Origin: Curtobacterium ammoniigenes NBRC 101786
GTDB taxonomy: Bacteria > Actinomycetota > Actinomycetes > Actinomycetales > Microbacteriaceae
DNA length: 64,000 bases
Assembly (NCBI RefSeq): GCF_001571045.1
Contig: NZ_BCSV01000004.1
Coordinates: 310,001 to 374,000 of the forward strand
Direction of reading: 5' to 3'
The notes under the pieces are model-generated. The model made no database searches, was not told the origin of the DNA, and worked only from the letters and a program-made list of their open reading frames with translations. Shown in pieces: positions 34,317 through 43,508 of the stretch. The position numbers and the translations under genes were made by a program. How positions within the stretch are numbered: position 1 is the first letter of the stretch; each line of letters opens with the position of its first letter.

Positions 34317-36452
34317 TTACAGGGGTGTTGCGCCCCGGTATCCATCGCGAACCGATTCCTGAACCCGTTCGCGAGTGACTCCGGGGATCAGCTCGACGAG
34401 TTCAGCCGGGTCGCGGCGCCCGTCCGCGATCACGGCGATGAGGCCGCGATCGAACGAATCGCCCGGCTCGACCGCGCGGGCCCGGTCCCACGTCGGTGCG
34501 AGGCCGACCGCCGGATATTCGGCGGCACGCACGAACCATGGATCCGCCTCCGATCCGTCCCCGGGAAGGAACACGACGGTGGCCTCACCGGTCGTGTCCT
34601 GCGTTGCCGTGAACCGTGCGGACCAGCTGAGCCACGGCGCGACCGTTCCGTGCACGGCGGACTCGCCCACCGCCTCCGAAGTCCGTACGACGATGTCCTC
34701 ACAGGACGGCATGCGCCAGAACCAGCCGCCGTACCCTGCGCCGACGCGACCGTTCGGCCCGGGCCCGCCGAGCCGCACCGGGTTCAGGGACGCGGTGCTG
34801 AGCGCGCTGTGGGCCGTGAGCATCCAGACGTCCTCGGCCAGCTGGTCGGCGCGCGCCGAGCGGCGTTCGACCAGCACGAGCGAGCCGTCGGCCCCGACCC
34901 AGTTGATCGATGCCGTGATCGCACCCTCGTCGGCGTGCAGCTCCGTGACGTCCATGCGCCCGTGGTCGTCGAGCATGCGATAGCCGAGGCCCGGCACGAA
35001 CGTGTTTCCGCCCCAGAAGTTGACGCCGTTCACGTCGGCGTAGGCGACGGCGAGACCGAGGTGCCAGTCGTGATCGGCCGGCCGCCGTGCTGCCAGATCG
35101 ACACCGCCAAACGTGCGAATCGGAAAGAGGAACGGGCGTGGTGATGAGGACGAACTGGTGCCGACACCGTCGACGAGCGCCGCGACCGGCCGCGCGGCCT
35201 CCCCTGCCCGGATCGCGGCGAGTTCGGCGTCGCGCCGGGCGCTCGCCCACGGGGCGCCAGCATCGACGAAGGTGCCGTCGACGTCGGCGGCAGCACGGAT
35301 CCAGTGCTCGACCTCATGGAGGACCGGGTGCGCCTCGACGCCGTCGCCGTGCATCGTGATGAAGCGTTCCTCGATGCGCGTCGGTTCCGGCGCGAGCCGC
35401 ATCGCTTCGAGGACCCGCATGAACGCCCCGGTCGCCTCGAGCGGCACCAGGAGCGGCGATCCGTGCTCGCGGTGGTCGAGGAGGTTCTCAAGGAGGTCGG
35501 TGCGACCGGTGCGATGGACGCTCCCGGCTGCGTCGACCACCTCGTCCTCGGTGTAGCGGAATCGGACGGTGCCGTGCGCTCCGACGATCTCGATCACGGG
35601 CGGCGGGTCGTCGCCCTCGACATGCGCTTCGGTCACCGCGGCACTCAGCGTGAACGCTGCACTCACCGTGGGTGCCGCCCGGCGCGCGCGCACGACGAGC
35701 GCGGTCGTGTCGTCGCCATCGATTGGGTTGGTCCGGTAGGCGTCGACGACGACCGACGCGACATCATCGACCGCGTGCACCCCGGCGATGGAAAGCGCCG
35801 TCGCCACGGCGTGCGCGAACGGGTTGGTGACCGCTCCGTCGGTGACGTCGCGCCCATGCAGGCTGCGTCGTCCCGCCCAGGAGGATCGCGCCCAATACCG
35901 ACGGGGCCGTACCCAAGCGCCCATCGCCCGGACGTGGACGATCGGGCCGATGTTCCAGGCGTCCGCGGCGATGTCGGCGAGCGCGGCTGATCCGAGGCTC
36001 TGAAACCCGACCTGGATGCGGCGCCCGGTTTCGGCTTGAAGCGCCAGGAGCGCGTGGAAGTCGTCGAGCCGCGCGAACGGCGGCTTCTCGAGCAGGAGAT
36101 CGGCTCCGGCGCGGAGCACCTCCGCTGCGATGTCGGCGTGAGCCGGGATCGGCGCGGCGACGACGACGACATCCGGGACCCCGACCTCGAGGAGCGCGTC
36201 TGCGAACGAGGCGAACAACGGGAGGTCATCGAAGCGGATCGTGTCCGTGTCGCTGGCGGGCTTGGTCGACGTCGGATCAGCGCGCGCGGCTGCCGCGAGC
36301 TCGGACCTCAGGAGCGGATCGACCAGCGCGACGGGTCGGAGGCGACCACGGGCCTCCAGTCGGCGGATGTTCGCAAGGTGGACGCTGCCGAACCCGCGGA
36401 CGCCGATGAGCATGACGGTCGGGAGGCGGCGATCGCCGATACTGTCACTCAC
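34317..36452 (-). CDS. Gfo/Idh/MocA dehydrogenase fused to a PmoA-like (DUF6807) domain, second copy
   Basis: A 711-residue protein with the same architecture as the product at 7153-9153. The Rossmann motif is GVRGFG near residues 17-22, the catalytic motif is in LLEKPPFA, and the C-terminal PmoA-like domain carries PFLFPIRTFGG, HPADHDWH-like RPADHDWHLGLA, and GVNFWGGNTFV. The GTG start at 36452 overlaps the glycerate kinase stop (GTGA). It is the last gene of the five-gene leftward operon. The two copies are clearly paralogous but diverged, suggesting two related substrates. The biochemical role of the fusion is not known to me. Confidence 0.85.
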   Translation of the reverse strand: MSDSIGDRRLPTVMLIGVRGFGSVHLANIRRLEARGRLRPVALVDPLLRSELAAAARADPTSTKPASDTDTIRFDDLPLFASFADALLEVGVPDVVVVAAPIPAHADIAAEVLRAGADLLLEKPPFARLDDFHALLALQAETGRRIQVGFQSLGSAALADIAADAWNIGPIVHVRAMGAWVRPRRYWARSSWAGRRSLHGRDVTDGAVTNPFAHAVATALSIAGVHAVDDVASVVVDAYRTNPIDGDDTTALVVRARRAAPTVSAAFTLSAAVTEAHVEGDDPPPVIEIVGAHGTVRFRYTEDEVVDAAGSVHRTGRTDLLENLLDHREHGSPLLVPLEATGAFMRVLEAMRLAPEPTRIEERFITMHGDGVEAHPVLHEVEHWIRAAADVDGTFVDAGAPWASARRDAELAAIRAGEAARPVAALVDGVGTSSSSSPRPFLFPIRTFGGVDLAARRPADHDWHLGLAVAYADVNGVNFWGGNTFVPGLGYRMLDDHGRMDVTELHADEGAITASINWVGADGSLVLVERRSARADQLAEDVWMLTAHSALSTASLNPVRLGGPGPNGRVGAGYGGWFWRMPSCEDIVVRTSEAVGESAVHGTVAPWLSWSARFTATQDTTGEATVVFLPGDGSEADPWFVRAAEYPAVGLAPTWDRARAVEPGDSFDRGLIAVIADGRRDPAELVELIPGVTRERVQESVRDGYRGATPL

Positions 36453-37564
36453 GCGTGTTCCTCGGCCACAGCGCTCGCGACCTTGAAGCCAGCCTCGGTC
36501 GCCCAGTGCACGGGTCGCCGCATCGCGTCCGTACCGTCGCCCGCCTCGTCGGCGAGCTGGTCGAGTCCGACGGCTGCGAGCGCGCCGGCGAGCGGCATGC
36601 GAATCGTCCCAGCGATGAGCGCGATCCCTTTCGACGACGAGCGGGCGAGCTCGGCGACGAGACCGGGTGCTTTGCCGGTGAGCGACTGCGCGTCCCAGCA
36701 CCCCTCACCCGTGATCACGATGTCCGCGTCGACCACGAGCGACCGGAGTCCGAGCAGATCGCTCAGCACGTCCGCGCCGCGCTCGAGCGTCGCCCCCCAC
36801 ACGAGGAGCCCGAAGCCGACACCTCCCGCTGCGCCCGCTCCCGCAGTCGCCGGATCGGTGCCGGGGAAGAGCGCGGCCCAGCGGGCGAGACGCGCATCGA
36901 AGACGGGCACGCGTGCGGGCTCGACGCCCTTCTGCGGCCCGAAGATCGCGGCAGCGCCATGCGGGCCGGTGAGCGGCGCGTCGACATCGGTGAGCACGAC
37001 GACGCCACCAGGCGGCAGCGGGCGCAGCGCGGAGCGGTCAACCGACGTGATCAGGTCGAGCGCGGCCGAACCGAACATCCCATCGGGTCCGTCGGCGGCC
37101 GTCTCCGGGGTGGTCCGGAGCCCCAAGGCGCGCAGGACGCCGAGCCCGCCATCGGTCGACGCGCTGCCGCCGATCGCGAGGATGAGGCCGGTCGCGCCGG
37201 CGTCGAGCGCGGCTGCGATGGCGTCGCCGAATCCAAGCGTGTGCGCATGGTCCGGGATGAGGCGGTCGAGGAGCGTGATGCCGCTCGTGCTGGCCAACTC
37301 GACCACCGCACGCCCGTCCGGGAGACGCAGCCACGCGGTCTCGACGGTGCGGTCGTCCGGCCCGCGCACGACGACCGGCACGCGCTCAGCGCCGTCGACG
37401 GCGGCCGCGAGTGCATCGAGCGTTCCCTCCCCGCCGTCCGCCATCGGTGCCAGGCGGATCGTGTCGCCGGGACATGCTCGGCGCCAACCCTCGCCGATGG
37501 CGGCAGCGATCTCCGCCGCCGTGGCCGTCCCCTTGAACGAGTCCGGCGCGATCAGTACCCGCAT
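36449..37564 (-). CDS. Glycerate kinase (GarK/GlxK type)
   Basis: A 371-residue glycerate kinase of the GK-II family, which phosphorylates D-glycerate to 2- or 3-phosphoglycerate. The N-terminal APDSFKG (residues 6-12), APMADGGEGT, IGGSASTDGG and the C-terminal ITGEGCWDAQSLTGKAP blocks are diagnostic. The length is typical. The ATG shares its first base with the upstream stop (TGATG), and the gene overlaps the dehydrogenase-PmoA gene. Its presence implies that the pathway of this operon releases glycerate, or a glycerate-related C3 unit, that feeds into glycolysis. Confidence 0.93.
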   Translation of the reverse strand: MRVLIAPDSFKGTATAAEIAAAIGEGWRRACPGDTIRLAPMADGGEGTLDALAAAVDGAERVPVVVRGPDDRTVETAWLRLPDGRAVVELASTSGITLLDRLIPDHAHTLGFGDAIAAALDAGATGLILAIGGSASTDGGLGVLRALGLRTTPETAADGPDGMFGSAALDLITSVDRSALRPLPPGGVVVLTDVDAPLTGPHGAAAIFGPQKGVEPARVPVFDARLARWAALFPGTDPATAGAGAAGGVGFGLLVWGATLERGADVLSDLLGLRSLVVDADIVITGEGCWDAQSLTGKAPGLVAELARSSSKGIALIAGTIRMPLAGALAAVGLDQLADEAGDGTDAMRRPVHWATEAGFKVASAVAEEHA

Positions 37565-38439
37565 CAGGCCGATACGGGGATCGGAACGTGCTGGGCGAAC
37601 GTCGCTGCGACCCTGGCCGCCACCGTGCGCGGTTCGGCGCTCCACACTGCCTCGTTGAAGATCTCGACCTCCACGTCCCCGTCGTAGCCTGCCGCGTCCA
37701 CCGCTCGGGTGATCCGGGGGAAGTCGATGCTTCCGTCACCCATCATGCCGCGTGAGAGCAGTGGGTCCGCGGCGATCGGCGTCAGCCAGTCGCACACCTG
37801 GTACGACGCGATCCGTCCCTCCGCACCGGCGCGCGCGATCGACGCTTCCACGGCGGGATCCCACCAGATGTGGAAGGTGTCGACGACGACCCCGGCGACC
37901 TTTGGATCGAACGGCGCAACGAGGTCGAGCGCCTGCGAAAGAGTCGAGACGACGGCGCGGTCTGCGGCATACATCGGGTGGAGCGGCTCGACGGCGAGCG
38001 TCACGCCAGCCTCCTCGGCGAACGGCCCGAGTTCGGCGAGCGCGTCCGCGACGCTCGAGCGAGCGCCGACGAGATCGCGGGAGCCGTCGGGAAGGCCCCC
38101 CGCGACGAGGACGAGCACTGCGCGCGAGCCGAGCGCCCCAGCTGCGGCGAGCGCCGCTGTCTCCTCGATGGCCCGCCGATTGTCGTCGAGCACCAGCTGC
38201 CGCTTCGCTGGGTCCGGCTCCGTGAAAAACCCGCCGCGACAGTGCGATGACACGCGAAGCCCGGAGTCTTCGATCAACCGGACTGCGCTCTCGAGCCCAA
38301 TCTCCGCGACGGGCTCGCGCCATGTCCCGATCGCCGTGATGCCGGCGGATCGAGCAGCGTCGACCGCCTCCTGCAGTGACGCGCGCTTCACGGTTGCCTG
38401 ATTGAGCGAGAGGCGCGGATGCGCGGATGCGCCGCTCAT
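37564..38439 (-). CDS. Sugar phosphate isomerase/epimerase family TIM-barrel protein
   Basis: A 291-residue xylose-isomerase-like TIM-barrel protein. Likely metal ligands lie in TLAVEPLHP (Glu near residue 152), VVVDTFHIWWDP (Asp and His near 187-190) and the C-terminal EVEIFNE (Glu). The SLNQATVK opening is shared by a subgroup often annotated as sugar phosphate isomerase/epimerase. Members of this fold also catalyse beta-elimination of 3-keto-glycosides or epimerise keto sugars, so the annotation does not prove a phosphorylated substrate. It overlaps the DUF993 gene by ATGA and the glycerate kinase start by one base. Confidence 0.85.
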   Translation of the reverse strand: MSGASAHPRLSLNQATVKRASLQEAVDAARSAGITAIGTWREPVAEIGLESAVRLIEDSGLRVSSHCRGGFFTEPDPAKRQLVLDDNRRAIEETAALAAAGALGSRAVLVLVAGGLPDGSRDLVGARSSVADALAELGPFAEEAGVTLAVEPLHPMYAADRAVVSTLSQALDLVAPFDPKVAGVVVDTFHIWWDPAVEASIARAGAEGRIASYQVCDWLTPIAADPLLSRGMMGDGSIDFPRITRAVDAAGYDGDVEVEIFNEAVWSAEPRTVAARVAATFAQHVPIPVSA

Positions 38440-39614
38440 ACGAGGACCGTCGCGGAAACGACTCCGGCGAGCCGGAGGTATGCGTCCCAGCGGGCTGCGG
38501 CGAGCTCCGGCTGCTCGAGCGCGCCGCTGACGTTCGCGAGACGCACGATCTCGGACAGGTGTGGGACGCTCCGGGCGGCATGCAGGCCGCCGACCATGGT
38601 GAACGCCGGCTGATGTCCGTTGAGCCAGGCGAGGAACGCGATCCCGGTCTTGTAGTGCCAGGTGGGTGCGGCGAAGATGTGCCGGCTGAGCGCCTCGGTC
38701 GGTTCGAGAATCGTCCGGAAGAGCGTGGCGCCGTCCGGTTCGGCGAGCGCCTGCACTGCTGCCGAGGCAACCGGGCCGACGGCGGCAAACGCGCCGAGCA
38801 GCGCGTCGGAGTGGTGTCCGTCGCGCTCGGACATGAGGTCCACGTAGTGGTAGTCGTCACCGGTGAACATGCGAGCGGCTCCGGGAAGGCGGTCGCGAAC
38901 CGCGATCTCGGCGTCCGCGTCCAGGAGGCTCATCTTGATTCCCGAGACCCGCTCGCCAGCGTCGCCGATGATCCGGAGCACTGTCTCGGTCGCCGCCGCG
39001 ACCGATCGCGATCCGAAGTAGCCCTCGAGGATCGGGTCGAAGGCGGGTCCGAGCCAGTGCAAGACCACAGGCTCGTCAGCAGCCGCAATGACTCGCTCGT
39101 AGACCCGTCGGTAGTCGTCGGGGCCGGTTGCGGCTCTGGCGAGGTGCCTGCTTGCCATGAGCACCGTGCCGGCGCCGTGCTCTTCGGCGTGCCGGAGCTG
39201 CCCGATGTATGCCGCGACGATCTCGTCAAGCGTCGCGCTGTCGGACTCGATGTCGTCGGTGTTCACGCCGACGACGATGCGTCCACCGACGGACTGCGCT
39301 TCGGCGGCGCTCCGGGCGATGAGCGCCCGCACGGCCGGCGGATCGAGTCCCATGTTCCGCTGCGCGGTGTCCATCGCGTCGGCGACGCCGAGTCCCCATG
39401 ACCAGAGGTGGTGTCGGAAGGCGAGTGTCGCCTCCCAGTCGATGTCTGCCGGTGCTCCGGGCGTGTTGTCACCGGTCACCCTGGGCACGACGTGGGCCGC
39501 TGCGTAGACGACGCGCTCGGAAAGCGGCGAGGCGGGCTTCGTCCAGGCGGGCGCGGGGCGCAGGGGCGCCGTCGACCGGCGCCCGTCACTGTCGACCAGC
39601 GTCAGGTCGTTCAC
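38436..39614 (-). CDS. DUF993 family protein (dihydrodipicolinate synthase-like fold)
   Basis: A 392-residue protein matching the DUF993 family, which resembles class I aldolases of the DapA type. GVADAMDTAQRN near residue 78, the HWLGPAFDP and GYFGS blocks and the GIKMSLLDADAE segment, which may hold a Schiff-base Lys, are characteristic. No member has a function that I know. The GTG at 39614 overlaps the upstream Gfo/Idh stop (GTGA), and the stop overlaps the next start. By position it could cleave or dehydrate a keto sugar acid made by the dehydrogenase, giving a product that glycerate kinase finishes. Confidence 0.85.
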   Translation of the reverse strand: MNDLTLVDSDGRRSTAPLRPAPAWTKPASPLSERVVYAAAHVVPRVTGDNTPGAPADIDWEATLAFRHHLWSWGLGVADAMDTAQRNMGLDPPAVRALIARSAAEAQSVGGRIVVGVNTDDIESDSATLDEIVAAYIGQLRHAEEHGAGTVLMASRHLARAATGPDDYRRVYERVIAAADEPVVLHWLGPAFDPILEGYFGSRSVAAATETVLRIIGDAGERVSGIKMSLLDADAEIAVRDRLPGAARMFTGDDYHYVDLMSERDGHHSDALLGAFAAVGPVASAAVQALAEPDGATLFRTILEPTEALSRHIFAAPTWHYKTGIAFLAWLNGHQPAFTMVGGLHAARSVPHLSEIVRLANVSGALEQPELAAARWDAYLRLAGVVSATVLV

Positions 39615-40813
39615 GCGGAGACTCCGACCGGTGCGCTCTGGAGGCTCGTCTCGGCCTGCTCCCCCGACGCAAGGTCGGCGAGGGTGATACGGCGACCCTC
39701 CCGACTCGAGCGAAGGCCCGCCTCCGCGAGTGCGACGCCCCGCGCACCGGCGAAGAAGTCGTAGGGATGCGGGGCGTCCTCGACGACATGTCGGATGAAC
39801 TGTTCCCACTGCACCTTGAAGCCGTTCTCGTACACGTCGTTGTCGGGTACCTCGAACCACTGGTCGCGGTACGGCCGATCGTCGCGGAGATCCGGGTTCC
39901 AGGTCGGCTTGGGGGTTCCGGTGCGGTGCTGCACCCGGCACCCGAAGAGGCCGGCGACGGCGCTGCCTTCTGTGCCGTCGACCTGGAACTCGACGAGCTC
40001 GTCGCGGTGCACGCGGACTGCCCAACTCGAGTTGATCTGGGCGCGGATCCCTCCGGCGAGGTCGAAGATGCCGTAGGCGGCGTCGTCGGCGGTGGCCGGG
40101 TATGCGGCGCCGCGCTCGTCGACGCGCTCGGGGATGTGTGTGACGGCTTCGGCGTAGACCGACTCGACGCGTCCGAAGAGGTTTTCGAGCACGTAGTTCC
40201 AGTGCGGGAACATGTCGACGACGATGCCGCCGCCGTCTTCGGCGCGGTAGTTCCAGCTCGGTCGCTGCGCCTCTTGCCAGTCGCCTTCGAACACCCAGTA
40301 GCCGAACTCGCCCCGGACGCTGAGGATGCGGCCGAAGAATCCCGAGTCGATGACGCGCTTCAACTTGCGGAGGCCGGGCAGGTAGAGCTTGTCGTGCACG
40401 ACGCCGTTCTTGATGCCCGCCGCCTGGGCGAGGCGGGCGATCTCGAAGGCGTCGGCGGCCGTCTCGGCCGTCGGCTTCTCGGTGTAGATCGCTTTTCTGG
40501 CGGCGATGGCCTTCGTGATCGCGGGGACGCGGGCGCTCGTGACCAGGAAGTCGGCGTAGATGCTCCAGCGCGGGTCGGCGAGCGCGGCGTCGAGGTCGGT
40601 CGTCCAGTGTTCGAGGCCGTGGCGTGCGGCGATCTCGGCGAGCTTCGACTCGGAGCGGCCGACGAGGAGCGGTTCGACCTGCACGCGCGACCCGTCGGCG
40701 AGCTCCACCCCGCCCTGCTCGCGGATTGCGAGGATCGACCGCACGAGGTGCTGGCGGTACCCCATTCGCCCGGAGACGCCGTTCATGATGATGCCAAGTG
40801 GGGATGTTGCCAT
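39611..40813 (-). CDS. Gfo/Idh/MocA family oxidoreductase, first gene of the DUF993 operon
   Basis: A 400-residue NAD(P)-dependent oxidoreductase whose N-terminus MNGVSGRMGYRQH gives a G-x2-G-x2-G-like nucleotide site and whose catalytic motif is YTEKPTA near residue 113. NGVVHDKLYLPGLRKLK and FPHWNYVLENLFG are conserved in a subgroup usually encoded beside DUF993 and a sugar isomerase. The ATG at 40813 has GAGG five bases upstream and is preferred over 40840. It begins a fully coupled operon running to 34317. A LacI-type operator sits 44 bases upstream, and a fucosidase gene is transcribed divergently. Confidence 0.88.
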   Translation of the reverse strand: MATSPLGIIMNGVSGRMGYRQHLVRSILAIREQGGVELADGSRVQVEPLLVGRSESKLAEIAARHGLEHWTTDLDAALADPRWSIYADFLVTSARVPAITKAIAARKAIYTEKPTAETAADAFEIARLAQAAGIKNGVVHDKLYLPGLRKLKRVIDSGFFGRILSVRGEFGYWVFEGDWQEAQRPSWNYRAEDGGGIVVDMFPHWNYVLENLFGRVESVYAEAVTHIPERVDERGAAYPATADDAAYGIFDLAGGIRAQINSSWAVRVHRDELVEFQVDGTEGSAVAGLFGCRVQHRTGTPKPTWNPDLRDDRPYRDQWFEVPDNDVYENGFKVQWEQFIRHVVEDAPHPYDFFAGARGVALAEAGLRSSREGRRITLADLASGEQAETSLQSAPVGVSA

Positions 40814-40856
40814 GGTGCCTCGTACCTTTCGGATCGCCATCGATCGTTCTTGCTTT

Positions 40857-40870
40857 GGAAAGCGCTTACC
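40857..40870. promoter_or_regulatory. LacI-type operator between the DUF993 operon and the fucosidase gene
   Basis: GGAAAGCGCTTACC is a 14-base near-palindrome almost identical to the site at 22666-22679. It lies in the 174-base region between divergent starts and is placed to control both directions. A TTGACC at 40872-40877 could be the -35 element of the rightward promoter. Confidence 0.65.
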
Positions 40871-40987
40871 ATTGACCTTACAGGAGCGTGCAGTCGAACA
40901 ACAGATGCGCGAGCACACCAATCCGCTGCACCGCGCGAACTGGCCCGTCATCGAGGATTGTCATGCCGAGCGGTACGAGGAACGAGG

Positions 40988-43448
40988 ATGGTCGTGAACG
41001 ATCGACACGCACTGCGCTACGCCGGCGGCGCGCGCGAGTGGACTGAAGCGCTCCCGCTCGGCAACGGGCGCACCGGAGCGATGTGCTTCGGCGGAGCGCT
41101 GATCGACCGTCTTCAACTCAACGACGGCGGCGCGTGGTCCGGCGGCCCGAACGCACTGCATCCCGCAGCGATCACGACGTCTGCTGCAACCGCCGCGCTC
41201 GACGAGGCGCGCACGGCGATCGACGCCGAGCGATTCGGTGACGCGGCCGTTGCGCTGCAGCGCCTGCAGCACGGTCACACGCAGGCGTTCCTGCCGTTCG
41301 CCGATCCTGGAGGTCCGCCTCGAGCCCGACACGACAGCCCCGGTCACCGATCACACCCGCACACTCGATCTCGCGACTGCGACACATCGCACGGCGTTCC
41401 ACGTCGGCGATGCCGCAATCCGCACCGAGACCTTCGTCAGCGCCGACGCCGGCGTTCTCGTGCACGAGGTCGGCCTGCCCGAGCGCGCCCTCGGGCGCCT
41501 CACGATCGCGCTGACGACGCCCCTGCACGCACTGTCGGTCGACCCGGGCGAGCATGCGCTGGCAATCGGTGTACGCCTCCCATCCGACGTCGTGCCGCCA
41601 CACGACGAGGTGGACGAGCCGATCCGGTGGGGCGCCGGCACGGTCGAGGGCGCCGTGGTCGCCGCGGTCCTGATCGACGGCGTGCCGGTCGAGCGAACCG
41701 TCACGCGTGCGGCGACGTTGCACTCGGGCGGCGCACGATGGGACGAGCGCCCGGCGACGTCCGTGCACCTGCCCGCCGCACGGCGGGTGAGCATCGTCCT
41801 GGCAACCGCGACGACCTTTGTCGCGCCCGGGAGCCCGCCGCGCGGGACCGCCGCGGACGCGGCAGCACGCGCTGCACGAGCGGTGGGCGATGCTGTCCGG
41901 GCCGGTGTGGATGCGGTCCGCGCTCGTCATCGGCGCGATCATGCGGAACTGTACGACCGGGTCGAACTCGCCCTCGACGCCGATCGCGACCCTTCAGACA
42001 CGACGACACCGCGCATGACGAACGAACGGCTCCGTGCCGTCGCCGAGTCAGCAGATCCGCAGCGCGACCCAGACCTCGTCGCACTCCTGTTCCACTACGG
42101 GCGCTACCTGCTCATTTCCGCATCCCGGCACGGAGGTCTCCCGGCCACCCTGCAAGGGATCTGGAACGACAGCGTTCGGCCGCCGTGGAGCTCGAACTTC
42201 ACCACGAACATCAACGTGGAGATGAACTACTGGGCGGCCGACATCACGGCGCTCCCCGAAACGCTCGACCCACTGGTCGACCTGGTCGAGGCGCTCGCGA
42301 TCGCCGGTTCCGAGACTGCACGTCGTCTCTATCGCGCGGACGGATGGGTGGTGCACCACAACACCGACGCGTGGGCGTTCACGGACCCGATCGGCGACGG
42401 AACGCACGATCCTGCGTGGTCGTTCTGGCCGATGGGCGCGCTGTGGCTGATCGACCCGCTCGTCACGCACGCCGCCTTCGGGGCCGATACGGACTTCCGC
42501 GAGCGCATTCTGCCGATCGTGCGCGGCGCGGTGGCGTTCGCGCTTGACTGGATGATCCTCGACAGCAACGGCCGACTCGGGACCTCACCGTCGACATCCC
42601 CGGAGAATGCGTTTCGGACGCCGGAGGGCGATCGCGCACCCGTCGACCGCTCGTCGACGATGGACCTCGCGCTTATCGCGGCCGCGCTCCGATCGTACCA
42701 GGTGCTCGCCGCCGCATCGCCGCGCGACGCCTTCTCCGACCGGGTCGAGAGCGCCCTCCGGCACCTGGCGCCGATCGAGCCGACCGAGGATGGTGTGGTC
42801 GCCGAGTGGCACGCCGATCGGCCAGCGGTCGAACCGGATCACCGGCACCTGTCGAATCTCTGGTTCGCCTACCCCGGAACGCAGGCGCTCGATGGCCAGC
42901 TCCGCGACGCCGTCGAGCGGACATTGGACCGCCGCGGTGACGACTCGACCGGCTGGTCGCTCGCGTGGAAGCTCGCGCTTCGCGCACGCACCGGCAACAC
43001 GGCCGCGATCGATCGTCTGCTCCGACTGGTCTTTCGCACGATGGAGGGTGTCACCCCCGACTCGCTGCACGGTGGCCTGTACCCGAACCTGTTCGGCGCG
43101 CACCCGCCGTTCCAGATCGACGGAAACTTCGGGTTCACGGCTGCGGTCGCGGAGATGCTGCTGCAGTCGCATCGGGGCACGATCGATCTCCTTCCTGCGC
43201 TCCCCGCCGCACTCGGCAGCGGATCGGTGCGCGGACTCATCGCGCGGCCGGGGATCGCGGTCGACTTGACGTGGTCACGCACCGACGCCGGGAAGCCGCT
43301 CCTGCGGTCCGCCCGATTGGAGGCGCGGACCACAACAGCCCATGGAAAGCATGTCGTGCGGTGGAACGGCATGTCCGTGCCCATCGTCTTCGACGAAGCG
43401 CGCTCCGTCGTCGCACTGCATCAGGGCGACTTCCGGCCGCGCAGCTGA
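40988..43448 (+). pseudogene. Frameshifted GH95 alpha-L-fucosidase gene
   Basis: The gene encodes a GH95 glycoside hydrolase in two frames. The first part (from ATG 40988) reads LRYAGGAREWTEALPLGNG and continues to AFLPFADP. The second part, in another frame, resumes with LEVRLEP at about 41308 and runs to 43448. It includes [29 protein letters not shown] and [12 protein letters not shown], all GH95 hallmarks. Removing one C at 41306-41307 (GATCCTGG) would restore a single protein of about 818 residues with the expected FADLEV. The gene is otherwise intact, so it is a recent mutation or a sequencing error. No signal peptide is visible. The enzyme would release L-fucose, or L-galactose, from glycans. 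Confidence 0.85.
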
Positions 43449-43458
43449 CATCGCCGCG

Positions 43459-43489
43459 GGACAGGGTCGACCGCAGGCTGGACCTGTCC
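43459..43489. terminator. Possible bidirectional stem-loop between convergent genes
   Basis: GGACAGG (43459-43465) and CCTGTCC (43483-43489) form a seven-base stem with a 17-base loop. It lies in the 60-base gap between the convergent fucosidase and toroid-like genes. No U-tract is seen, so termination is tentative. Confidence 0.35.
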
Positions 43490-43508
43490 GGTGGCAGCCC
43501 GGGTCCGG

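Noticed and set aside
39398..40987. Long plus-strand open frame running into the fucosidase gene
   Set aside because: Only the part from about 40988 reads as GH95. The upstream part is antisense to the Gfo/Idh and DUF993 genes and has no conserved content.
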